Origin: Verrucomicrobiota bacterium
Lineage (GTDB): Bacteria > Verrucomicrobiota > Verrucomicrobiia > CAIQCK01
NCBI GenBank assembly: GCA_016222825.1
Contig: JACRQF010000003.1
Span: forward strand, 124,001-188,000
Length of the DNA stretch: 64,000 nucleotides
Direction of reading: 5' to 3'
In this document: in pieces, positions 1 through 7,901 of the stretch
How the letters are laid out: each line of letters starts with the position of its first letter
How positions within the stretch are numbered: position 1 is the first letter of the stretch
The notes under the pieces: generated by a model
Seen by the model: the letters and a program-made list of their open reading frames with translations, nothing else
Databases searched by the model: none
Told to the model about the DNA's origin: nothing
Program-made: the position numbers and the translations under genes

Positions 1-25
1 AAGCCGCCGCCGCGAAAGCCAAACC

Positions 26-2023
26 GTGACCACGACCCGTTACACATTGCGCATTACGCATTACGGTCTGGCTTTCACGCTTCTGCTTGCTTGCGCCCCG
101 CTTTGTGCCGCCGACTCCTCCTCCTCGCGCGAACTCGCCTTCAAGCAACAACACCTGCGCGAGCGTTACGAGGAGATCGAACAGCAGCTCGCGCGGCTCG
201 GCGAACTTCTCGCCGCGAGCGATCCCGACGGCGCCGCGCGTATCCGTTCGGCGCTCAAGGCCTCGCGCGACGGCGTCGTGCTGTCGGAACTGCAGGAGGT
301 AATCCAGTCGTTGCTGGCGAGCAAGACCAAGACCGCCGCCGAACGCCAGGCGCGCGTCGTCGAGCAGCTCCAGCGCGTGCTCCAGATGCTGCAAGGCCAG
401 GAGCTGTCGTGGGAGGAGCTTCAGAAGCGGCTCGCCAACCTCCAGCAGCTCCGCGACGCGGTCGAGAAACTCATTGAGCGCCAGCAGAAGCTCGAAAAGC
501 AATCCGGCGAAGCGATGAAGAGCGAGGCCGAGGGCAAGCACACCGATCCCGCCGCCCTCGACAAACAAAAAGGCGAGCAGGCCGCCACGCGGGGCGAAAC
601 CGAGAAGACCTCCGCCGCCACCCAGCAGCCCGACAAGTTTCCTCCCGACACCGTGGACCCCAAGGCGCTCGGCCGCGCCGCCAGCGAAATGCAGAAAGCC
701 GAGCAAGCTCTTGGCGAGCGCAAACCCAGCGACGCCAATACTCATCAGCAGCAGGCGCTCGACGAACTCCAAGCCACCATCGGTCAACTCCAGCAGCGGC
801 TCGAAGCCGAGAAGGCCGCGCAGGCGGAGCGGATGCGCGCGGAACTCAAGGACGGCCTCAAGGCGATGCTCGAAAAACAGAAGACCGTCACCACCGCCAC
901 CGCCGCGCTCGACAAGCAGATCGAGCCGAAGAAATCACCGCCCCGCGAAGCCGCGCTCAAGGCGGCCGGTCTCGCAGCCGACGAGGCCGCGCTCGCCGAC
1001 CGCAGCGAGGCGCTCACCAAGAAACTCCGCGACGACGGCACCACCGCCGTCTTCGGCCAGGTGCTGCAACAGACTGCCAGCCTCCTCCGCGACGCCGACG
1101 CGCGGTTGAAGAAAGTCCAGACCGGCGCGCCGGTGCAGGAAGCGCAGAAGCTGGCTGAGATGAATTTCCAGGAACTGCTCGAAGCGTTGCAGGAAGAGGA
1201 GGCGCGCCGCGCCGCGGCCGGCGGTGAAGGCGGCGGAGGTGGCGGTGGCATGTCGAAGACAATGCTGCTGCCGCCGGCGGCCGAGTTGAAGATGCTCCGC
1301 ATGTTGCAGGATCGCGTCAACCGTGGCACGCGCTCGCTCGACGAGGACCGCGCCGGCCGTGAGAAGCCCACGCCGCAGGAAACTGCCGCCGCCAAACAAC
1401 TCAGTCAGCGCGAGAAGGAAGTCGCCCAGACCACCGACGCGCTTCGCAAGAAGTGGGCCGAACTCTCCGCGCCCCGGCCCGCCGTCGGCCCCGCCGATCC
1501 GACCGCCACCGATCCGCTCAAAGAATACATGGCCAAGGCGCAACAAGATGCCAGCAATCCGCTCACGCCGGTCCACAAGGACATGCGCACCGTCGAGGAC
1601 CAGCTTGGCGAGACGGTCACCGGCAAGCCAACGCAGATCGTGCAGACCAAGATCATCCGCAGCCTCAACGATCTGATCGCGCAGGCCCAGAAGGCGCAAT
1701 CGAAGGCCGCCGCCATGCCGCAACTGCGCCGCAGGCAGCCGGCCAAGCAACCCGAGGCGTCGCCGCAGCAGGCGCAGGGCGGCAAACAACCGTCCGGCCC
1801 CGCGCAGGTTTCCACGCTGCCGGCTGGTGCTGCCACCGAGGCTGCCAAGCTTCATAAGATTTACGGCGGCAGCGATTCCGACGCATGGGGCAAACTGCCG
1901 CCGGAGGCGCGCGAGAAGTTCCTGCAAACACTGAAGGACAAGTTCCCCGACCGCTACGAGCAGATCCTCACGGAGTATTTCAAGCAACTCTCCACCTCCA
2001 AACCGCCGGCGGGGACGAAATGA
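26..2023 (+). CDS. Exported coiled-coil protein, unknown function
   Basis: A 665-residue protein of unknown role. The N-terminus carries a hydrophobic stretch (about residues 14-28, ending CAADSS) that reads as a Sec signal peptide, so it is probably periplasmic. Most of the rest is Gln/Glu/Ala/Lys-rich and predicted helical, with long heptad-like runs (about 40-170 and 220-300) typical of coiled coil. There is a glycine run near residue 405 and a Pro/Gln-rich linker near 570-600. The C-terminus (about 615-665) is a compact segment with a DAWGKLPPEAREKF-type motif, seen, as far as I recall, at the end of large helical proteins in planctomycete and verrucomicrobial Bat-type operons. The signal-peptide region reads through a CATTACG heptamer array (45-65), so the true start could be altered or lie elsewhere. 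It overlaps the next gene by ATGA, suggesting coupled translation. Whether an operon extends upstream of the window is unknown. Confidence 0.75.
   Translation: MTTTRYTLRITHYGLAFTLLLACAPLCAADSSSSRELAFKQQHLRERYEEIEQQLARLGELLAASDPDGAARIRSALKASRDGVVLSELQEVIQSLLASKTKTAAERQARVVEQLQRVLQMLQGQELSWEELQKRLANLQQLRDAVEKLIERQQKLEKQSGEAMKSEAEGKHTDPAALDKQKGEQAATRGETEKTSAATQQPDKFPPDTVDPKALGRAASEMQKAEQALGERKPSDANTHQQQALDELQATIGQLQQRLEAEKAAQAERMRAELKDGLKAMLEKQKTVTTATAALDKQIEPKKSPPREAALKAAGLAADEAALADRSEALTKKLRDDGTTAVFGQVLQQTASLLRDADARLKKVQTGAPVQEAQKLAEMNFQELLEALQEEEARRAAAGGEGGGGGGGMSKTMLLPPAAELKMLRMLQDRVNRGTRSLDEDRAGREKPTPQETAAAKQLSQREKEVAQTTDALRKKWAELSAPRPAVGPADPTATDPLKEYMAKAQQDASNPLTPVHKDMRTVEDQLGETVTGKPTQIVQTKIIRSLNDLIAQAQKAQSKAAAMPQLRRRQPAKQPEASPQQAQGGKQPSGPAQVSTLPAGAATEAAKLHKIYGGSDSDAWGKLPPEAREKFLQTLKDKFPDRYEQILTEYFKQLSTSKPPAGTK
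45..65. repeat. Heptamer array CATTACG, 3 units
   Basis: Three tandem heptamers (CATTGCG, CATTACG, CATTACG) lie in the signal-peptide coding region and are translated as LRITHY. The reverse complement of the same heptamer occurs as a 4-5 unit array inside uvrA at 48008-48042, where it is read in the same amino-acid frame (also LRITHY). Confidence 0.7.
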
Positions 2024-3300
2024 ACGCGTGTGTTCTGGGAAGCGTGTGCATGGAACCCAACACAGATGCGCAGCGACGCGCCGGCGAAGTAGCTGAACGC
2101 GCCAGCGTTCAGCAGCGCGTCCGAACGCTGGCGCGTTCGGCTACGTGGCTGACACTTCGAACTGCGTTCCTGTTTGCTTTGCCGCTGATACTTGCCACGT
2201 CAATTCACGCCGCCTCCATCCGGCTGCGCGACGGCTCGGAGCGCGCGGTGGAACCCGCCGCGTTCGCGTCGCTCGCCATCGCGTCCATCGAGGAGCTTCG
2301 CCTGGCCGATCCGCCGCCGCCGAACCGCTGGCGGCTCGGCTTCCTCCTGCAAACCGCCGCAGGCGATTCGCTTCGCACCGAGCGGCTGCGGTTGCGCGAC
2401 GACCGGCTGCTGGTGGAAACGCCGCTCACCGGCCTCACGGAATTGCCGCTGAGCGCCGCTTCCGTCCTCTGGTTCTCGCCGCCGGGCACGATCTCGGAAA
2501 CGACGCGCCGCGAGATTCAGCAGATCGCCGCCAGCCACTTGCGGCAGGACGCGCTGTTCGTGCGCAAGGCAGGCGAGTGGGTGCGGCTTGACGGCGTGCT
2601 GCAATCGCTCGACGAGAAGCGCATCGTCTTTCGCTGGCAAGAGAACGAACGCGAAGTGCCACTCGCCCTCGCCGGCGCGCTCGTGCTCGCTGCCAGTCAG
2701 CCGCCAGCGACGCCGCGCGAGCGGCTCGCCGCCGTCTGGGGCCGCGACGGTTCGCGCCTCGTTGGCGAGGTCTGCACACTCACAACCGACTCGGTGACGC
2801 TCGCCACGCCGTCGCTCGGCTCGGCCACTGTGCCGCTCGACAGCTTGGCGGTGGTGGACGCGCTCTGGGGCCGCAGCGTGTTCGTGAGCGAACTGGAGCC
2901 GGCCGCTGTCACGGAGGCCGGCTGGTTCGGCACGCGCTTCCCGTGGCGTCGCGACGCGAGCGTTTCAGGCCAACCGCTGACGCTGCGCGGCCGCACATTC
3001 GAGCGCGGCCTCGGTGTCCACTCGCGCTCGTTGCTGGCCTATCAACTCAGCAAGAACTTCTCTCTTCTCACGGGCGTCATCGGCCTCGACGACGTCGGCG
3101 GTAAGCTGGGCCGCGTGCAGTTCGTCGTGCGCGGCGATGGCCGCGAACTATTCCGCGCCACGGCGGGCGGTGCCGATGAGCCGAAGCCGCTGCGCGTTGC
3201 CGTCGCTGGCGTGGAAAGGCTGGAGTTGCTGGTGGATTTCGCCCGCGACGAGGACACTGGCGACCGCGCTGACTGGGCCGACCTGCGGCTGGTCCGCTGA
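2020..3300 (+). CDS. Exported protein with C-terminal NPCBM carbohydrate-binding domain
   Basis: A 426-residue protein. The start chosen at 2020 overlaps the preceding stop (ATGA). A hydrophobic stretch ending SIHAAS at about residues 45-62 looks like a signal peptide, but it is preceded by an unusually long N-region encoded partly by a palindrome (2089-2144). The middle (about 65-290) has two related beta-rich parts with RLRDGS- and GRDGSRLVGEV-type segments, of unknown function. Residues about 310-426 match the NPCBM/NEW2 family: the PLTLRGRTFERGLGVHSRS segment, then a V-GLDD motif, and a C-terminal DWADLRLV. In known proteins NPCBM domains bind glycans and accompany glycosidases or sulfatases. 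Here no catalytic domain is seen, so a periplasmic or surface glycan-binding role is inferred. It converges on the next gene with 8 bp between. Confidence 0.8.
   Translation: MNACVLGSVCMEPNTDAQRRAGEVAERASVQQRVRTLARSATWLTLRTAFLFALPLILATSIHAASIRLRDGSERAVEPAAFASLAIASIEELRLADPPPPNRWRLGFLLQTAAGDSLRTERLRLRDDRLLVETPLTGLTELPLSAASVLWFSPPGTISETTRREIQQIAASHLRQDALFVRKAGEWVRLDGVLQSLDEKRIVFRWQENEREVPLALAGALVLAASQPPATPRERLAAVWGRDGSRLVGEVCTLTTDSVTLATPSLGSATVPLDSLAVVDALWGRSVFVSELEPAAVTEAGWFGTRFPWRRDASVSGQPLTLRGRTFERGLGVHSRSLLAYQLSKNFSLLTGVIGLDDVGGKLGRVQFVVRGDGRELFRATAGGADEPKPLRVAVAGVERLELLVDFARDEDTGDRADWADLRLVR
2089..2144. repeat. GTAG-type palindrome inside the NPCBM gene
   Basis: Two 22-nt arms (GTAGCTGAACGCGCCAGCGT.. 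and its near-perfect inverse ..ACGCTGGCGCGTTCGGCTAC) separated by 12 nt form a strong hairpin. It lies within the coding sequence just before the predicted signal peptide and adds about 19 codons. It belongs to the same general class as the palindromes at 23150, 39793, 45802 and 47418. Confidence 0.8.
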
Positions 3301-3308
3301 GTTTTTGC

Positions 3309-5909
3309 TTACCTGATCAGCACCGCATCGCCGGCGTCGAGCGAGAGGTGATGCGCGCGGTCTTTCCAGTGCAACGTGGCGGTTTGCTTTTTGAGCGTGG
3401 CGTTGACGGCGATGACGGCTTCACTGCCGTCGGACGCACGCCATGCGTTGTGCTGCACGGCGGCGAACGGTTTGCTGCCGCGCCAAGTGATCGTCGCCGC
3501 CACAAGCTTCGGCGGATGGAGCATTCGACCAAATTGCAGGAAGGGCCGTCCCTCGCCATGATAAAGCTCCACCCACCGTTTCATCAGCTTGTGGTCGGGC
3601 GGCGTGTTGGAGCAAATCGCGGCGCGCGTCGTGCCGTCGGGCAACACTTCCTCCAGCGCCATGTCGTCCACCCACGCTTTCGCCTTGCCTTCGATGTGGA
3701 TCATGATGCGGAACATCGCCGCGCCTTCCGGCACCGTGAACTCCGCCGTCGCGCGCGTCCAGCCCGCTCCAGCCGCCGGGAACATCAGCCGCCCACCCGC
3801 GCCTGCGCCGGCCAAACCCGGCTTCAGGACGGCGAAATTGACGCCGCTCGGTTGCGCCATCGCACCGGTCTTCAGCCATGCACTGAGCCGGTATTTCTTG
3901 CCCACGACAAGACCGTCACCGATGGTAACGTTCTGCGACACCTGCACAACATCGGAGGCGGCAGCGTTCTCCAACCGCAGGCTTGCGGTGCCGCCGTGTT
4001 TCTCGGCCTCGTCGCGCCAGGCCTTGCCGTTCCACACCCGGCCTTGATAGCCGCGCAGATGTTCCCAGCCAGCAACGAAGCCGCGCATGGAGTTGGTTTC
4101 CTCAAAGCCGCCGTTGACCAGCGCTGGCCCGCCACCCCGCATTGACGGCACGAGGTGCGGTATCTGGCCGTTTGCGAAACAATATGCGGCCATCGCCGTG
4201 TCGCCCGCGCGCGGGTTGCTCTGAAACGTCGGCAGGAACTCGTGGTAGAGGTAGTTGAAGACCGACGCCGGCTCGTGCGGAGTCTCGCAGTCGCGGTAGT
4301 CCTGGATGCCAACGAGATGGTTGAAGCGCTCGTTTGGCTCCTCGACACACACCACCGCGTCGCGCTCGATCTTCCGGCAAGCGGCGAACATCGTTCGCAG
4401 TTGTTTGGTGAAAACCTCGGTCATCCACAACCCCGGCCCCGGCGGATGCGCGTGGTCGCGGCTGTAGCAGAACGGGAAACCTCCACCGACCACCTGATCC
4501 ACTTGGATCATCTCGCAGCCGCGCCGGGCCAGCGGCGCGGAGATGTCCTCGTTCCACCAGCGGATTGTCCACGGGTCGCCGGGGCACAACGTGGCCGTAT
4601 CGCCGCCGGCAAGCCAGGACGGCGTGCGGATGTAGAGGGTGCCGTCGCGTTGGCGGACGGCGTGTGGGCGCGCCACTTCGTCGAACCGTTTGCGGTCATC
4701 CCAATAGAAGCCTCCGTCGTCTTGCTTGCGATACATCAGCGTCCAGTGATAGCCCGACGGCCACGGGAACGCGTGGCAGCCGAGCGCGCGCGTCCGGGCC
4801 ACGAGGTTCGTGAACTGCTCGTCCGACGGGAAGACGGGGAAATAATCCGGCGTCACCCAGCTCCAGATTTTCTCCCAGCCCCAGTAGGCGGTGACGAGCG
4901 GCGCTTCGGAAAACTCCTTCTTCCAGTAGTCCGTCAGCCACTTCTCAATGCGCTCCGGCTGCGCGAGCCATTCGCGCCCGAAGCGCACCATCGCCGGGCC
5001 CGACTTCATCCACGCGGGAATGTCGCGGCGCTTGTCGAACGGGGTCGCGCACCACGGTTGCCGCAAAGCCCACTCCTTGTATATATCGGCCGCGTCGCGC
5101 CAGTCGGCGGGCGTCGCCTTGTCGGTGCCCGCGAACGTCGTCATCACCACATCGAAGTCCATCGTGTAAGACCTCGAGGCGAAACAGTGCGGGTTCCAGC
5201 CCATTTCAATGCCGTCAGCCGTGCGGCGCATCTCGAAATCCTTGGGGTAACCCTTGCTGTCGTAAGCCGCCGTGTAGAACCCGGCGCGGTCGTCGTAGTA
5301 GCACCCAAACTGCGCCGCCAGACTGCCCGGCTGTCGGCCATAGACGCGCGAGCCAACCTTCATCGCGCCCGGCTTGCGGATGACGCCGCCCTTGGTGTGG
5401 CCGAACACCGCCGCGTCGCCGTCCATGCTGTCGCCGAGCGGTGCACGCAGCGTGATGAATGGGAATTGCACCTCCTCCAACATCAGCGCGTCGGGAATCT
5501 TCACGGATAGCCGCCAGCGCACGAATGAATCGCCCGATTTCACGCTTGCCGTGCAGGCAATTTGGACCGGCCATTCACCCAGCCCGTTGTAGTTAAGCGT
5601 CGCCTCGCCTCGCTTCGCTTCGACAGAAAACTCCTTCACATCGCCGCTGGACAGATAGAACCTCCTGCCACTGGCGTCAGACTTCAACGAGAACGCAAGG
5701 GTAAACAGGCGCGACGTCTTCTGCGCCGCGGCAAATTCCTGCCCGCTCGCGTTGTCCACGAGCGAAACGATGGCGCCTCTTTCAGCGTGGCCGAGCGCAA
5801 GCGTGAGGCGGTCGTTGCGCAGCACGACCCGCGCGACGTTGTCTGTCAAGACAGGGTTTTCGGCGGCAGCGAGCAGCGCACTGGTAACGAGAAGAGCGAA
5901 GCATTTCAT
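3309..5909 (-). CDS. Exported DUF6259-like glycoside-hydrolase-type protein
   Basis: An 866-residue protein starting MKCFALLVTSALLAAAENP, a clear Sec signal. An upstream in-frame start at 6008 would add 33 poorly plausible residues. Residues about 20-260 are an N-terminal beta-sandwich (NDRLTLALGHAERGAIVSLVDNASG), the layout of DUF6259 proteins. About 270-640 is a (beta/alpha)8-like region rich in aromatic residues, containing YWGWEKIWSWVTPDY, a FPWPSGYHWTLMY segment, an IQVDQVVGGG segment (candidate acidic residue) and a VCVEEPNE segment (candidate second acid). About 650-780 looks like a carbohydrate-binding jelly roll (NGGFEETNSM, ENAAASDVVQVSQNV), followed by a small C-terminal beta domain. 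DUF6259 proteins are regarded as likely TIM-barrel glycosidases; catalytic residues are inferred from context only and the substrate is unknown. It is divergent from the zinc-ribbon/PTS gene. Confidence 0.75.
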   Translation of the reverse strand: MKCFALLVTSALLAAAENPVLTDNVARVVLRNDRLTLALGHAERGAIVSLVDNASGQEFAAAQKTSRLFTLAFSLKSDASGRRFYLSSGDVKEFSVEAKRGEATLNYNGLGEWPVQIACTASVKSGDSFVRWRLSVKIPDALMLEEVQFPFITLRAPLGDSMDGDAAVFGHTKGGVIRKPGAMKVGSRVYGRQPGSLAAQFGCYYDDRAGFYTAAYDSKGYPKDFEMRRTADGIEMGWNPHCFASRSYTMDFDVVMTTFAGTDKATPADWRDAADIYKEWALRQPWCATPFDKRRDIPAWMKSGPAMVRFGREWLAQPERIEKWLTDYWKKEFSEAPLVTAYWGWEKIWSWVTPDYFPVFPSDEQFTNLVARTRALGCHAFPWPSGYHWTLMYRKQDDGGFYWDDRKRFDEVARPHAVRQRDGTLYIRTPSWLAGGDTATLCPGDPWTIRWWNEDISAPLARRGCEMIQVDQVVGGGFPFCYSRDHAHPPGPGLWMTEVFTKQLRTMFAACRKIERDAVVCVEEPNERFNHLVGIQDYRDCETPHEPASVFNYLYHEFLPTFQSNPRAGDTAMAAYCFANGQIPHLVPSMRGGGPALVNGGFEETNSMRGFVAGWEHLRGYQGRVWNGKAWRDEAEKHGGTASLRLENAAASDVVQVSQNVTIGDGLVVGKKYRLSAWLKTGAMAQPSGVNFAVLKPGLAGAGAGGRLMFPAAGAGWTRATAEFTVPEGAAMFRIMIHIEGKAKAWVDDMALEEVLPDGTTRAAICSNTPPDHKLMKRWVELYHGEGRPFLQFGRMLHPPKLVAATITWRGSKPFAAVQHNAWRASDGSEAVIAVNATLKKQTATLHWKDRAHHLSLDAGDAVLIR

Positions 5910-6028
5910 GGATTGAATTTTAGTGTGGCTTTTAATCGCCGGAAGCGCGAGCGTAAATCTAAATCCGCGGTTCCGCCCACGGGCGGAGTGCGGCAAACAA
6001 ACTGTCAAACCGAGGCAGTGAAGTCGCC

Positions 6029-6871
6029 ATGAAACAAATCTTGAATCAGTTGATACAGTTGCAGGAGTTGAACTTTGCGTTGTCGGAACAAAAGACCTCG
6101 AACCCCGAGGCGCGGCTGACGCAGTTGGAGGAGTCCATCAACAAGCTTGTGGAAAAATTGCCGGAGGACATCGCCAGCCGTTACCAGCGGATGCAACAGC
6201 GCGCGCCGCTGGTGGTCGTGCCCATCGCCCACATCAACAACACCTGCGCCGGCTGCGGCATTGCAGTGCCGGTCGCGCTTGTCAATGAGATCCGCAAGTC
6301 GGAACAAATACTTTCCTGCCAGAACTGCGGCCGGTTCCTCTACTATCTGGAAAACACGCCCCGGCGCGTGCCGAAGGCGCCCGGCGCAAGAGTCGAGCCG
6401 CCGCCCGGCATCGCGCGGTTTTCGGACATGGCGCTGATGCTGCCCAAACTGGCCGCCGACAACCGCGACGACGCCGTGAAGGAACTTGCCATGCTGATGA
6501 CGACACAGGGATTCGTCGAGGAAGGCGACAAACTCGGCGATCTGGCGTTGCGGCGCGAGTCTGTGATCAGCACGGCGGTGGAAGGCGGGATTGCCTTTCC
6601 GCACGTGCGTAACATCGAAGGCGGCAGCCTGACGTTCGCGCTCGGCCTGAAGGAGAGCGGGCTGAAGTTCGGCGCGCCCGACGGCGAACTGACGAAGATC
6701 GTCTTCTTCATCGTCATCCCGACGCCGGCAAGCGCGTTTTATCTGCGGTTGCTCGCCGGGCTGGTCGGCACGTTCCGCACGGCCAAGGCCCGCAACGCGC
6801 TGCTGAAATGCGGCACGCCGGAAAAGATGTGGCAGACGCTGACCTCGCTCACCAGCGGGACGATCTCGTAA
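6029..6871 (+). CDS. Coiled coil + C4 zinc ribbon + PTS EIIA (fructose/PtsN type) fusion
   Basis: A 280-residue cytoplasmic protein with an unusual architecture. Residues 1-65 are helical, with coiled-coil character (LNQLIQLQELNFALSEQK). Residues about 73-100 form a four-cysteine zinc ribbon (CAGCG ... CQNCG) like the C4 ribbon of the DUF164/zf-RING_7 proteins, which also follow a coiled coil. Residues about 135-280 are a type-2 PTS EIIA domain. GIAFPHVRN near residue 190 carries the phosphorylatable histidine, preceded by the usual LGDLALRRE-V-T-V--G segment. PtsN-type EIIA domains are phosphorylated by HPr/NPr and mostly regulate partner proteins. The ribbon suggests this one acts on a nucleic acid or protein partner, which is inference. 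No EIIB/EIIC genes are nearby. The gene is followed by a palindrome that may terminate transcription. Confidence 0.85.
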   Translation: MKQILNQLIQLQELNFALSEQKTSNPEARLTQLEESINKLVEKLPEDIASRYQRMQQRAPLVVVPIAHINNTCAGCGIAVPVALVNEIRKSEQILSCQNCGRFLYYLENTPRRVPKAPGARVEPPPGIARFSDMALMLPKLAADNRDDAVKELAMLMTTQGFVEEGDKLGDLALRRESVISTAVEGGIAFPHVRNIEGGSLTFALGLKESGLKFGAPDGELTKIVFFIVIPTPASAFYLRLLAGLVGTFRTAKARNALLKCGTPEKMWQTLTSLTSGTIS

Positions 6872-6893
6872 GGGATCGCGGCTGCTTTGCGAA

Positions 6894-6974
6894 CCCAGTG
6901 GCGCGAGTTTCCTAACTCGCGCACCGTTCTCTCGCCGACAACCGAGGGCGAGTTTGGAAACTCGCCTCACTGGG
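6894..6974. repeat. Intergenic palindrome between convergent genes
   Basis: Arms CCCAGTGGCGCGAGTTTCC and GGAAACTCGCCTCACTGGG (19 nt, two mismatches) enclose a smaller GCGAGTTTCCTAACTCGC hairpin. The element fills the gap between two convergent genes. It could act as a bidirectional terminator or be a repeat insertion; no T-run follows, so a simple rho-independent terminator is less likely. Confidence 0.7.
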
Positions 6975-6979
6975 ACGCC

Positions 6980-7840
6980 TCACACGTCGCAAATCTGGAT
7001 CGCCTGCCGCAGCGAGGTGATCGGGTCGCGCTTCGGGATGAACTCCTGGCCGACGAAGCCTTTGTAGCCGGTGGCGACGATGGCGCGGCAGATGGTCGCG
7101 TAGTTCAACTCCTGCGTGTCGTCAATCTCGTTGCGGCCGGGCACGCCGCCGGTGTGATAGTGGGCGAAGTAGGGGTGGAACTCCTTGATCGTGGCGATCA
7201 CGTCGCCCTCCATGATTTGCATGTGGTAGATGTCGTAGAGGAGTTTCATCCGCTCCGAGCCGACGCCCTTACAGACTTCCACGCCCCACGCGGTGCGATC
7301 GCACTGGTAGTCCTTGTGGTTGCGTTTGCTGTTAAGCAGTTCCATCACGATGTTCACCTTCTTGTCCTCGGCGAGCTTCATGATCCGCTTCAGGCCGGTC
7401 ACGCAATTCTCCAGACCCTTCTGGTCGTCAAGACCTTCGCGGTTGCCTGAGAAACAAATCAGGTTCGGCAGGCCGGCGTTGGCGACGATGGGAATCATCT
7501 GCTCGTAAGCGGCGACGAGCTTGTCGTGGTTCTCGACGCGGTTCCAACCCTTCGGGATGCTCCAGCCGGCGGGACCGTTGCACATCGCGCAGGTCAGGCC
7601 GTGCTTCTGAACCGTCTCCCAATCCTTCTGGCCGAGCAGTTCCACCGACTCGATGCCCATCGCCTTCACGGCGCGACAAAACTCATCAAGCGGAATCTTC
7701 CCGTAGCACCACTTTGAAACCGAGTGACGAATATTGCCCTTGAGCTTCGGCGCAGCATTCTCCGCGGCAACGAGCGAGCCGGCGGCGGCGGCCATAACGG
7801 TGATTGCAGAACGGCGGCTGATCTTCGAGGTTTTGTTCAT
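6980..7840 (-). CDS. Exported sugar-isomerase-like TIM-barrel protein (hydroxypyruvate isomerase family)
   Basis: A 286-residue protein of the AP-endonuclease-2/xylose-isomerase-like TIM-barrel superfamily, closest in layout to hydroxypyruvate isomerases (Hyi, about 260 residues). The N-terminus has an SRRSAITVMAAAAGSLVAAE twin-arginine-like signal, common for this family in verrucomicrobia and planctomycetes, which places it in the periplasm. Visible active-site candidates are the metal-binding glutamates in VMELLN (about residue 160) and GQEFIP (about 265) and the histidine in YDIYHMQ (about 200). Family members isomerise or epimerise small sugars or keto-acids. The substrate here is unknown, but neighbours point to carbohydrate degradation. 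It lies upstream of nothing co-directional; the adjacent 10460-7902 gene is transcribed toward it, with 61 bp between them. Confidence 0.8.
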   Translation of the reverse strand: MNKTSKISRRSAITVMAAAAGSLVAAENAAPKLKGNIRHSVSKWCYGKIPLDEFCRAVKAMGIESVELLGQKDWETVQKHGLTCAMCNGPAGWSIPKGWNRVENHDKLVAAYEQMIPIVANAGLPNLICFSGNREGLDDQKGLENCVTGLKRIMKLAEDKKVNIVMELLNSKRNHKDYQCDRTAWGVEVCKGVGSERMKLLYDIYHMQIMEGDVIATIKEFHPYFAHYHTGGVPGRNEIDDTQELNYATICRAIVATGYKGFVGQEFIPKRDPITSLRQAIQICDV

Positions 7841-7901
7841 GATTGGGTTCTCTCGTTTCGGGCGGCGACTATAGTCAAAGCTCCGGTTTTCGGCCAGCGA
7901 A

